Shown piece by piece: positions 1 to 10,439 of a stretch of 51,736 nucleotides of DNA. The notes under the pieces are model-generated. The model saw only the letters and a list, made by a program, of their open reading frames with translations, was not told where the DNA came from and searched no databases. Source of the stretch: Fragilaria crotonensis (taxonomy: Eukaryota > Bacillariophyta > Fragilariophyceae > Fragilariales > Fragilariaceae); contig JAKSYS010000450.1 of NCBI GenBank assembly GCA_022925895.1, positions 1 through 51,736 on the forward strand, read 5' to 3'. The position numbers were made by a program, and so were the translations under genes. Within the stretch, counting starts at the first letter, position 1. Each line of letters begins with the position of its first letter.

Positions 1-95
1 TACACAATTTTCTAGTTTAGTTTTCGCAAATACGTTCTGTCCTTCGACCGTAATTGCGTACACCGAATAGGAAGTTGTCGCGTAACCTCACCACC

Positions 96-872
96 ATGAC
101 CATGCCGGAAAGGAGGCAATCAACGCCTCCGTCAGCTTTCCCAGCGGAAGCAGAACTATCGCATCCTTTGTATAGTTTTCGTTGCGACCAGTGGTTCGAT
201 CATCCAACTCCAAACGGTCCCGATTGGTTTTCGGCTGAAGAACGCGCTCGACGCGATGCAAACGCGTACGCTTATCGTCAGCACGGCACCAAAGAAAATT
301 GGTTTCGTTACCTCTATTTAGGTTTCTTCGTCTTCGAAGACTGTTTCGAATGTGATAAACTTTGGGCTGCAATGGAGTCAGATCCGCTTCAAGTGCATCG
401 TTCGATCTGGTACAATTTTCGGTTCCATGTAGATCAAGAGATGGATATCCCACCGCAGTTAAATGCCTGGGCGATGAACGTTTCCAGAGAGTACCTTTCT
501 CATTATGATCCTTCTACTCTTCATGACACGGACACGTTAGCCTATTCTTGGAAAACCATGCCGTTTATGACGACACCGATGGATACCGACGACCAGACGG
601 ATTGGATTCCAGTCATGGGGCGGAGACGTTCCAAAAGCCCTCCGAAGTCTACCGATAACGAACCACCACCCACCAACAATACCACAACCGTCTCACCTGA
701 TCGCCTCCTAGAGTCATTGGAGGATGAGTCTCCCAGTAGTTTGGCATTGTCGGCTTTCAAAGTGCAACGAAACAGAATCCACCAAAAGAAACGATTCTCA
801 AAGCTCTCCTGGTCTCAAGGTCTCCCACCTGTGACCACAGTTACCGAAGACATCGAAGAAGAAAGAAGTTGA
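96..872 (+). pseudogene. LINE A ORF1, N-terminal domain (unknown fold)
   Basis: A 258-codon frame from ATG 96 (a second ATG lies at 102) to a TGA at 872. I recognise no named domain. An aromatic-rich core (FRYLYLGFFVFED, WYNFRFHVDQEMDIP, LNAWA...YLS) has the same order and spacing in copy D at 46611-47468, so this is a conserved N-terminal LINE domain and not a chance frame. The C-terminal third is Ser/Pro/Asp-rich and probably disordered. Only about 90 bases of 5' UTR precede the ATG. The next segment starts 10 bases downstream in another frame, as expected if it was once fused or translated by reinitiation. Role inferred: RNA-binding or particle-forming ORF1 protein. Confidence 0.6.
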
Positions 873-882
873 CTCGCAGGCA

Positions 883-1532
883 ATGACCGATAATCCACAT
901 CCCGAGTTGGCAAGTGAAAACTCAGTGCCCACACAGTTGAAGTCTTCCCTTTCCCGAATATTCCCACAAACGACGGTACTCATCGAGTAAATGTCAAATG
1001 GACACCACCTGAGAACACTCATGCATACGAGAAAGATAAAAAGAAACTGAATGAAGCCATTTATGACATCGTTCAGGAACTGATTCCCCATGAGGTAGGA
1101 ATTCTCTACAGGTGGGAGAGCGAAGACCTCTCTGTGTCCAAATCGGCACCGAGCATGATTGCAGAAGAACTTCGAGACTTTATCACTCCTGTTATAACAA
1201 TCGTTCATTCCCAGCGCCAGATCATTTTGGACTTCGGATCGGTTTCAGCATTACTCCAGGGCAGTGGTTGCGGTCAAACATTACGGCAGGAGTTCTCAAG
1301 GCCAAAGAGTGGAGTTATCGATCTCAAATTCCAAGAGCACAAGTGGAAAAATGGTCATCGCAGGATACGTCCTCTTGAAAGCTCCCAACACCACCCAGCT
1401 TCATCGATATACTCAATTCTTGCGCAGCGTGCTTCCCACCAACACCCCATACTTTGACATCGTCCGGTACAAAAAGTCTCCAATGGATCAGTTGATACCA
1501 CATCTTCGTATCCAATGCGGAGAGAACACGTG
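883..1532 (+). pseudogene. LINE A ORF1, second segment (frameshifted)
   Basis: From ATG 883 the sequence encodes, across several frames, a domain collinear with copy D 45904-46623. Shared landmarks are a (G)(I/L)LYRW motif, a (E)E(L/V)R.(F/Y)I.P block, SQ.QII, FSNSKSTSG and VIAGY(V/I)LLKAP. At least two frame changes interrupt it, near 990 and 1260. The domain has no family name I can give; in copy D it is an unbroken 240-codon frame. It sits between the aromatic N-terminal domain and the coiled-coil segment of ORF1. Confidence 0.5.
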
Positions 1533-1683
1533 ATGCCCTATGTCATGCGTTGCTTCCAGTTTTAACAGGTCACGGGAGTGCTCTCTTCATCCCAAGATAC
1601 GCATTAGGTACAATGACAGATGAAAAATTCGCAGCCATTTTCAGGTACATGAAAGGTGGGCACGCTCTCTGAAGGCCATTCCT

Positions 1684-3219
1684 ATGACGCCGACCATCAA
1701 CCATCTCGATCAAGCACGTATTGAATATAATGCAGATGGAACCACGATCGAACGGTCTACTCGAGAATGGGCAGCAACAATACTGGCGGTAGACAACGTC
1801 TCCCCAGCACTTTGCGATGTAGTGAACGGACCACCCGATCATAAAGCTTACTTGTTGGTCCCAAGCCAGTATTTGCAGAAGGTTCAACAAGAGTGGAGGT
1901 CCTACAAATCACGCCTGTATCCACCCAACCAACGGGAAGCACGTTACCGGGACAAGATTCCAGGTTTACCGGATGTCATTCACATCCAAGCCGAAATTGC
2001 CGCTAATGTATCGTTCCTAGACAAGCTCTCAACGGCAGCAGGGTGGCATGACAACATTCAAGAGCAAGTTTCTACTTTCCCGAACGCTCGAGCAGAAGGG
2101 GAGGTCAACCGCGCCCAAAATCACATCAGTAAACGACGATCGGAAGGCAGTCCAGAGTGGCCCACACCAATGGAGGCCTCCAACCCAATGAGACCCCTTC
2201 GCAACGCATGGAAGACCAAACAAGGCCAGGTAGCAGCCGATCTCAATAGTGCAGGAGGCGATACATCCATCGGCACTGATGAAGATCGGAGCGCCGGGTC
2301 AACACATTCCCTCACGCACGCTTCTAGAACTTCGTCGGATACCAAGTTTCTCGAATTAGAAAGATCAATGAAAAAGAAGTTGGAAGCACTTGATGTATCA
2401 GGCCGAAAGTCTTCAATGCGGTTACAATCAATCGAACAACAGTTCACAAGGATCGACGAATTCGATAAAAAATTGGCCGCGGTGTCGGACAAAGTGGAGA
2501 AGGCAACCGAACAGATCGAGAAATCTGGCGAACTTCAGAAACATATCTCCGCAGATATGGAGGAGATGAAAGTTCTCACGGAAAAACAATTTACAGAAAT
2601 GAACAATCGGTTACTGACAAATATGGAATGTCAACACAAGATGTCGACTACAATGCTCGATTTACATGCACATTTTGAAAAGTTGTCTGCCTTTATGGAA
2701 GGCTTGGCGACAAAATGGAATTTGATCGAGAACCAGGACCAATCACTGCGGTGGCCTCCATGGACAAACCACCTTCCAAGTCGGTGCTGTCTCAAAGACA
2801 CGTTACGGACTTATGCTCTACAAGTAGCGCAAGTTCTGCTTCAGGGTCGTCACAGTCCAACGCCCAGTCCGTCACTTCGTCCGCCTCCTCAAAGGTTTAT
2901 TGTTCCCGGAAAGAAGAAACAACGTTCGCATCGGAAACTCGGTAACAAGAAGCAACAGCATGACCATTCTCATCAAGTCTACAGTTCCAACGATTCTCCT
3001 GGTTGTAACTCCGAAGTTGAGCTTATGGAAGTATGTACTAACCTTGATGAAGCCTTCGACTCTCCGGACATCATCAGCAGCCCTGCTCAGGTCAATCTTC
3101 CCCCGCATGACCCTAGTATGTCGCCTGTCCTAACCCAACCGACGCCTTATCCATTACCCGCTCCCCTTGATTCCCAATACACCTATCCCTCGGATCAAGC
3201 TGGAGCGACTGAAGCATGA
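1684..3219 (+). pseudogene. LINE A ORF1, third segment with coiled coil
   Basis: A 511-codon frame from ATG 1684. Residues 1-130 match copy D 45227-45811 (WAA.I......VVNG..D.K..LL, VIH......N.SF.DKL). Residues 220-345 are a clear heptad coiled coil (ELERSMKKKLEAL, QQFTRIDEFDKKLAAV, KVEKATEQIEK), matching the coiled coil of copy D at 44479-45210. Trimerising coiled coils are typical of LINE ORF1 proteins, so a nucleoprotein-particle role is likely. After about 2715 a neighbouring frame gives a more natural Ser-rich linker, so the last third of this open frame is probably not the ancestral reading. Confidence 0.6.
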
Positions 3220-3439
3220 GTACACAAGGAAGCATCGCAGCCGTCCAAGGACATCAGCTTTGGGAGAAGGTTCAAATGCGAGACATTCATTGGAGAGCGC
3301 ACAAGCGCAATGGAAAATCTATTTAGTAAGGCTATGTCCCAAAGCAATTTTTGGAAGACTCCGACAAGCACGGACGTCAGCCAAGTTCGCTTACTCGGAG
3401 CAACCAACGCGAGAATTACCCTTGGGAGATATTCTCACC

Positions 3440-4718
3440 TCCAAAGCGCCCAATTGTACCCGAGTTTACGTTCAAAACGTCAATGGTTTATCTTTAGACC
3501 GAAGAGGTGGACAACTCAACGACGTATGCAAAGTTCTTCAAGAAGTTCAAGGGGACGTTTTTGTGGGCAAGAGCACAACCTCGACGTCACTCAAGTGTAT
3601 ATTAGAAGTATTTTATACGATACGGTTAAACAATACTGGCATCGAACAAAGTTTATCGCAGGCACTACGCCCATCCCGTTTCGAACGCATTACAAGCCCG
3701 GCGGTACGTTCCTCTTAACCATAGGGAGCTTATCCGGTCGGATCATCCGTCAAACACAAGATCGATGGGGTCGGTGGGTTGTTCAAGAATTCGTTGGTCG
3801 TTCGGGGACAAGAATTGTTATTGCATCCGCCTACCAACCAGTTGACAAACGGGGACAAGACGGCAACTTAACTGTGGCAGGCCAACAACGAAGCCTCCTT
3901 CTGCAATCTCAGGACGCACTAAGTAATCCAAGATCAGCATTTCGTCGAGATTTGCTCAAAGAGTTGCTCGTATATCAGCGAGCAGGTGCTGACATTTTAT
4001 TGGTCGGGGATTTCAACGAAGCATTCGGTTCTGATCCCGACGGCTTAAGTTTTGTTGCAGGAGAACTGAAGTTGGTTAGCCTGAGTGCTTGTCGACACTC
4101 ATCAAAGGTTCCCGCGACTTACGCTCGTGGCACCAAGTGTTTAGATTATGCTCTCGGCAGTCAGCGACTCAAGAGGCGCTGGTCAAGATGGGATATGACG
4201 CCTTCAATGCTCGCTTATCTTCGGATCACAGAGGTTTCTTTCTCGATTTCGACACGGTCAAACTCTTCGGCAGTCCGACTCAGGATCTTGCAACACCAGC
4301 TCGGCGCATGCTCAAAGCAACAAACCCTCATCAGGTCACCGAATATATCAACAACATGTATGAGTTCCTTGAGGAGCACAATGCTTTCCGACGAGGCGAG
4401 CGGTTGACGTATGCGGGAAACAGGCATCAATATGCGGAAAAACTAGATCGGGATGTTTTAGCTGCAAGTCTAGCCGCTGAGGCACATATTCCACAGTTTA
4501 ATGAGCCAGCTTGGTCGGTCGCATTAGCTACAGCACGACGTCGAGTTCAATACCTTCGGAAATGCTTATCCGCATTCCGAAATGCACTCGATAGTTCCAT
4601 CATTCTCCAAGAATATTCAGTCGAACTCCCTACTGACGAACTACCAAGGAATCAAGGCCATTGCTCACGTCTCCTTAGATGGGCAAAAAATGAGGTCAGC
4701 CCGAATCATCAAGGATAG
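3440..4718 (+). pseudogene. LINE A EEP (APE-like) endonuclease domain
   Basis: Endonuclease/exonuclease/phosphatase domain that nicks the target DNA to prime reverse transcription. The motifs appear in order across three frames: VYVQNVNGLSLD (catalytic Asn, about 3460), KPGGTFLL (3690), LLVGDFNEAFG (catalytic Asp/Asn, about 4003), CLDYALGS (about 4140) and LSSDHRGFFLDFD (catalytic Asp-His, about 4227). Frame changes occur near 3560 and 4090. The remainder to 4718 is a helical linker leading to the RT. Every EEP signature seen in copy D (43079-44334) is present here, so the domain was functional in the ancestor. Confidence 0.85.
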
Positions 4719-7319
4719 TTTTGCGACCCGTAGCTCTGAGCGTCTTCAGCGCATCAACGACCTGGAAAAATCAATTTCAAAAGCCGATAAGCTCACTGCG
4801 CAACGGTTGCGCAGGATCATGAAAGCCGAGGACATCAAAGCAGTCACCGACAAACTAAGACACGTACGTGGCAAATCCCACCAAGGTAGTGTTGTCCGTC
4901 TAGAAATTCCACTGAACGAAGGCGACGATCCAAAAAACGTGTGTCCAATGGACCCAAGTCGATATCCCATCCGAGATCGTTCGTCTTCTTCAAGAGAGGA
5001 ACCGGTTGCATTTCGGTCAAGCCCAAGGTACCCCGTTCACGATACCACCCTTGTCGGAACTGCTGGGCTACACTGGTACTAGTGAGACGCAAAACCAACT
5101 CCTGCGGGGAACATTCGACAATTCTGGTTTTGAAGGGAGCATCCAGCTACTCCTCCGTCACCTCCAATTTGCCCAGTCCACAATCGCGGATACGACCCGC
5201 CCCACTATCAGTGACGACGATTTTTGTAGCAAATTGAAACTTTGGTCCGAATCCACTACAACGTCCCCTTCCGGTATGCACTTAGGGCATTATAAAGCTC
5301 TCATCGCGCGGCATTCATACTCCTCTGAAGCTGCTGACGAAGACTTGACTCCAGAGTATAGGAGAAACGAGACACCTTGAACTATCGACAGCAGGCCTTA
5401 CGAAGCCTACGCTTAGCGCTAATCAACTACTCATTGAGCGCGGCTATTCCTTCCAGCGGTGGCAAAAGTGGTAAATACTATGCTATTTAAAGACCCCGAT
5501 AATGTTCGGTTGCATCGCACACGCGTTATCCACATCTACGAAGCCGATTTCAACTTGTTTCTTGGTATCAAGTGGCGCGAAGCGATGCATCAAGCGGAAG
5601 ATCTTCGGTTATTGAATGATGGGCAGTTTGGTTCCAGACCGTCCGGAATGCCACAGAGCCAGTTTTTATTGAAGAACTCCAACTTGAGATATCAAGAGCC
5701 ACTCGGAAGCCTGTCGTTCTTACAAATTACGATGCTACAGCTTGTTACGACCGAATTATTCCGAACCTGGGTATGACAGTCAGCCAAAAATTCGGCGTTC
5801 CAGCAACAGTGACGGAAAGCAACGCGGCTACTCTCGAAAAAGCTGAATTCCATGTGCGCACCGAGTTAGGTATTTCTCCGACAGGATATCATCACGAACA
5901 AGATTTTCCTATTTATGGGACGGGCCAAGGAAGTGCGAACTCCCCGGCTATGTCTAGCACTCTCTTTGATTGCTATGATACGCAAGCGCATCCAGCAACG
6001 TATTGGGATACACAAGACGACGTTCGAGTCGACTTAGGTCTGATCGGTTTTGTCGATGATTGCAACGGCCAAACAAACTCCTTCGCAGACGACGGGTCAC
6101 CGACTACGGTGAAAACATTAGTGGCTCAGGCACAGGCAAATGCGCAATGTTGGACGGACTTACTTATGGCGAGCGGGGGGGCTCTCGAGCTCTCTAAGTG
6201 CTCAAATCACATACTACAGTGGCAATTTTCCATGCAGGGGCGCCTGTGTTAGTTCCTAAGCATCCTGCCGCGGAAGTCAATATCACAGTTCGGGAACGCC
6301 AAGATGATGCGGGAACGGAGCTGCGGGTCCTTTCTGCATTCACAGCTCATAAAACCCTGGGTCATTATAAAGATCCAGCGGGGACGCAACGCGAGCAATA
6401 CCGGCAGCTGAAGCAAAAAAGTGACTCAATCACAGCTTTCTTGTGGGAGGTCCCATTAACTCGCTTGGAAGCCTGGACGTATTACTTTGCGTGTTATTTA
6501 CCTGCAGTCAGCTATCCTTTGGCGAGTTCTTCCTTATCAAAACAATGCCTTGAAAACGTCCAACGGAAAGCAATGTCGATTATCGTTCCGCGGTGTGGTT
6601 TCAACCGTAATACCAAAAAAGCAATCTTGTACGGACCACTCGCTCTTGGAGGTGCAAGTTTCCGGTCTCTGGTTGTTCAACAAGGAGTGGCTCAAGTGAT
6701 GATGTTCGTCCGTCAATGGCGAACTAATTCGATTGCCGGCAAACTCCTTCGTATTGCCGTCTCGTGGTTTCAATCCCAAGTCGGAGTGTCGTATTCATTC
6801 CTCGAACAGGTTCACACTCCACTCCCACATTTGGAATCGAAATGGCTTCTTTCCCTTCGCGTCTTTCTCGCCAGTATCAATGCCAAACTCCGTCTCGATA
6901 CACCGTACATACCGAAACTTCAAAGACTACACGATTTTTGCATCATGGATGTCATTCAATCATCGGGAAGATTCACACCGACAGAAGTGTGTCGTCTTAA
7001 CTACTGCCGGCTGTACCTCAAAGCGATGACCGTTTCGGATCTATCCAGTATTGATGGTCGAGTGTTAGACAAGAGTAAGTTATCAGGTCATCACTCCTTT
7101 CTGAGTAGCTATAAGCACGGGACTTTCATACATCAGGAAAGCCCATCAGCATCTACATGGAAGTTGTGGCAGAAAGCAAACCTCCTATGGAGCACGCCCG
7201 ACGGGAAGCTACTCCAGCCTCTTGGCGATTGGGTTCTCCGCTTCACCAAATGTACCTCCGCCATCCAGCTTATTGGCTATCCGCCAGGTTGTGGGTTCGA
7301 TCGACACACGCTACGTTAA
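4582..7319 (+). pseudogene. LINE A reverse transcriptase and thumb
   Basis: RNA-dependent DNA polymerase in several frames. Fingers: SGMHLGHYKAL (about 5274) and HIYEADFN (about 5530). Motif A appears as YDATACYDRI in the alternate frame around 5730. Motif B is GTGQGSANS (about 5920). Motif C is GFVDDCNGQ (about 6047), an FVDD in place of the usual YADD. The thumb and connection run from 6198 to 7319 (TAHKTLGHYKDPAGT, IVPRCGFNRNTKKA, YGPLALGGASF). Frame changes fall near 5050, 5420, 5740 and 6230. The block from TAHKTLGHYK onward is collinear with the start of truncated copy B. Confidence 0.85.
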
Positions 7320-8128
7320 ATGTCACCCTATTTCAGATCGCGAGTTCCAGGAATCCAACATATCGTGTTCGTGGGAATCTCTCCCCACTCAAGCTGTCCC
7401 AATATGCGCTACGCATTCCTCGCCCGGGGTGTGGTTGATTGCGCAGCATAGCCATATCCTGGAGGTCAATAAGCCACCGTGCGCAGGTACCTTCACTCAG
7501 TATGTCGCTTCCCTCTCTGATTGGGAAAAGGAATTGCTACAATATGTGGAACTTGAAGTTGACCCGTTTTCGGTCGCCGATGCTCTCGAACATGGTGTTC
7601 GTGGAGTCAGCGATGGATCCGACTGGCATCAAATTCAGGGTTCATTCGGGTGGACTATGAGCAATGATATCGGTGAACGATGCGCATACGGTATGGGTCC
7701 GGCCCGTAGTGCGTCCCCACACGCTTACAGATCTGAAAGCTACGGTCTCCTCTCGTTATTGTGTTTTTTGCGCAGACTTGCAGAATTCACTGGCAAGCAT
7801 ACTACGTGGCGTGGGGTTCTCGCAACGGATAGCCAGAGCCTTATTGATACCGTCCTCCAGAAGCCACCCGCCAGCACGGCGTCCACCATGTCGAGTCATG
7901 CCGCAGAAGGAACGACGGCCATCCGAAGCACGCCACTCGACCCGTTGACCCCCGAGTGGGATATCATCTCGGGAATTCAAAGTCTCTACAAGAGATGCCC
8001 GACATCACGCTTCAACACGTAAAGGTCATCAAGACCGTGATACTCCATATCATCGTCTCCCGCTCCTCGCCCAGTTGAATGTAGACGCAGACGCTCAAGC
8101 ATCGCGATATCAACGCGACTTCGGATCT
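7222..8128 (+). pseudogene. LINE A RNase H domain
   Basis: RNase H that removes the RNA template. It has GVSDGSDW (first Asp, about 7605), YGMGPARS...YRSESYGLLS (Glu), LATDSQSLIDT (third acidic residue, about 7822), and then after a frame change near 8015 KGHQDRDTPY and LAQLNVDADAQ (last His and Asp). All carboxylates of a cellular-type RNase HI are present. The same order is seen in copies B, D and E. The upstream part (7222-7490) is a linker of low conservation. Confidence 0.8.
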
Positions 8129-9151
8129 TTTCAACCAGAGGTGTTGCTTACAGAATGGTCGGGCGTGCATCTGGAATTTCCAACCGGAACCGTCACTGCT
8201 CACTACGATACAGCTTTACGTTACCAAGCGACGGCGCCTGAATTACAAGAACATATGCGAGAGCGGTACTCATGGACGGCACAAACTATGTCTGTAATAA
8301 ACTGGACTGCACATGGTAAAGCCTTGCAACGTCACATCAATAAGAGAACTCATCTGGTGAAATTGGTTCACGGGTTACTTCCGACCAATGCAAAACTCCA
8401 TCGTGTCGACCCTCGTCGCAAGCGATGCCCAAGTTGCCAAGTCTGCCCGGAGACGTGGAGTCATATCCTTCGGTGTAAGTCGGAGGCCCATACATCTTGG
8501 CGTGCATCGATGGTCCAAGTGGTAGCACGGAAGTGTGACGACCTCAACACAATGCCGCGGTTGAAAACTCTCTTGTTGCAGGCGCTCCGGGAATGGTTTC
8601 TCCACTCAAACGAAGAAGTTCCTTACCAACTCGAAGCCCCGAGCACAGCACCTGCCGCAATTCGCAGACTAGTTTATCAGCAGAACGCAATCGGTTGGGA
8701 ACACGTGTTCCTGGGTCGTTTTTCTAGCAACTGGAGCTCGCTCCAAGATGAATACTATGCGCGACGGGCTCATTCGATCGATACAAAACGACAAACTGGG
8801 CTACGATGGCAGATTGCAATTATCAGTACGTTGTGGAACCAGTGGTTCCTTTTGTGGGCTACCCGAAACCAGTCACTCCACGGCGCAGATTCCAAATCGA
8901 GGAACCAGGCAGAGCGTCGCGAAGTCGATCGCATGTTAGCCGACATCTACGATGCTCGGAACCAGATGGAACCGAGTATCCAACAATTGTTGTGCCGCGA
9001 TATCACCGAGCATTTCACCAAATCAGTGCCTTACAACAAAAATTGGCTGTCAACTTACGGACCACTTTTCAAGCAGAGCATCCATCGAGCAAAAGTTAAG
9101 GCTATCCAGGGAATGAAGTCCATCACATCGTATTTCGGGCCAAAGAAGTAA
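8129..9151 (+). pseudogene. LINE A C-terminal zinc-finger region and PIP-like tail
   Basis: C-terminal part of the pol protein, in one open frame down to TAA 9151. A CPSCQVC...SHILRC knuckle (about 8425-8478) resembles the zinc-binding module found after RNase H in many LINE ORF2 proteins. It is followed by an aromatic helical region (QQNAIGWEHVFLGRFS, WNQWFLLWATRNQSLHG) conserved in copies B and C. The last residues are MKSITSYFGPKK. This resembles non-canonical PIP boxes that lack the first Gln, such as the RNASEH2B tail as I recall it. Among the A segments this one is unbroken over its last 340 codons. Confidence 0.7.
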
Positions 9152-9214
9152 CACCTTACTCATCACGGGATTGACTACTGGCCGCTTCTGGTTACGGTAC
9201 TGGGAGTGTCAAGT

Positions 9215-9257
9215 CGTGCGGGTCGAGCGTTTTTAATATGAACGCCGCGGCAGTACG
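9215..9257 (+). other. Conserved 3' stem-loop of LINE A
   Basis: Outer stem CGTGC (9215-9219) pairs with GTACG (9253-9257), including one G-U pair. Inner stem GCGTT (9227-9231) pairs with AACGC (9241-9245). The 3' inter-stem spacer CGCGGCA is shared with copies B and C, whose inner stems have entirely different sequence but still pair. GTTAAAT follows and then a T run (9274-9289). By analogy with LINE tails bound by the RT, this is a likely recognition element for target-primed reverse transcription. Confidence 0.65.
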
Positions 9258-9345
9258 TTAAATTAGATCTGGGGTTTTTTTTTGTTTTTGTCTGCTGTCA
9301 TAATTGAAGGGTCGAAGTCGTTGAGCCGACAAACAAATACCACAC

Positions 9346-10439
9346 ATGCATTATTTTCCTCCTGCTTTTGCCATTACAATGGAGATTGATGAAGAGAACA
9401 ATTTAGGCAGAGATCATGATTGTGATGATGACATGGATATTTTGTTGATCATCGCTCAATGCATCAAGAACAACAACGTTGCGCTGATCCAATGTCTTCG
9501 CCGTCGCCGTCGTAAACAACAGCATTTCCATTGCCAGTGTGCTTGCTGCCTTGCGAATCCTTTTACCTTTAGATCACAGGCATTTACCAGGGCAGCAGAA
9601 AGCCATCTTTTGACATCATGAGGCCTTTTTGCATCCAAAGTAGATTACTATGCAATCTCTGGCAATTTGATGACACCCATTTTTAAAGATCGACAAATCT
9701 TCCAAATGATGTTCAGAGTGTCTAGGAGTTATGTCCAGAGAATGCTTGAGGAAATAATGACCACAAATCATCCTTTCTATGCAAAGTCAATTAATGTAGC
9801 TGGGAAAAAGGGGGGCATCTTTGGAAGCAAAAGTTCTGGTGTCATTAACAACCTTCGCGTATGGAGTCCCGCCTCATACCTTTACTGATTATTTCCAAAT
9901 GTCAGAGGGACTTGTTGCAATGTGCTGCAATGAATTCGCTGCAATAATGAAACAACGTTTTGACAAGGAATCTCTCCATATTCCCAACACCACTGACCTG
10001 AAGAGGATTATTGTACAACACAGCAAGGAGCGTCACCAATTGAATGAAATGTTCAGTCTGTTGGAATGTATGCATTCTGGATGGAAAAAGAATTGCCCAA
10101 AAGCATGCTGGCAAGTATCCTTCAAGGCAGGAAAGGAAAGTGCTGGTGGACCAATAGTTGTGATTGAAGCATTGTGCAACCTTAGTAATTTGTGGTTCTG
10201 GCATGGATTGTTTGGATATGCTGAGTCCCTGAATGATCTGAATATCCTTAATCTCTTGCCATTTTTGGAATCGTTGGTTGATGGAACATTCTCGGAGCTG
10301 GAGAAGAATTGCGGAAAGGATCCAAACGAAGTCAATAATATTTAAATATGATTTTTGTACTTGTTGATGGGAACTACCCCCCGTACTCAAGATTTGTCAA
10401 AGGCATCCAGATGCCTCCGACCGACAAGGAAAAGAGATA
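9346..10439 (+). pseudogene. PIF/Harbinger-type transposase, truncated
   Basis: Matches the plant-transposon-protein (DDE_Tnp_4-like) family. ATG at 9346 or 9379, a short acidic start, then SRSYVQRMLEEI (about 9726), LRVWSPAS, YFQMSEGLV.MCC.EF, SLLECMHSGWKKNCP (about 10050), WFWHGLFGYAESLNDLNILN (about 10197) and, after a frame change at 10345, LVDGNYPPYSRFVKGIQ. The first catalytic residue, usually Asp in SLDCMH, is Glu here. The C-terminal part with the last acidic residue is missing: the frame ends at about 10436, exactly where a minus-strand gene begins. At least three frame changes. It is not expected to be active. Confidence 0.75.

Larger units (their letters stand above)
4..9289 (+). 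mobile_element. LINE copy A (family 1), near full length, frameshifted
   Basis: Non-LTR retrotransposon read on the plus strand: ORF1 segments, EEP endonuclease, reverse transcriptase, RNase H, CCHC-type zinc finger, C-terminal tail, then a 3' stem-loop and T run. The 5' end is placed at about base 4 because ACAATTTTCTAGT there matches the 5' terminus of copy D (ACAATTTCTAGT, minus strand from 47561). Only three bases precede it, so a target duplication cannot be tested. The coding frame changes about ten times, mostly with continuous homology on both sides. This means small indels rather than large rearrangements: either an old copy or a sequence rich in indel errors. Confidence 0.85.

Noticed and set aside
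9274-9289. T run as proof of RNA polymerase III transcription of the LINE
   Set aside because: Several T4 or longer runs occur inside the element and no A/B box was identified; kept only as one possible reading of the tail.
9902-10390. 162-codon minus-strand frame
   Set aside because: Antisense to the conserved Harbinger transposase motifs.
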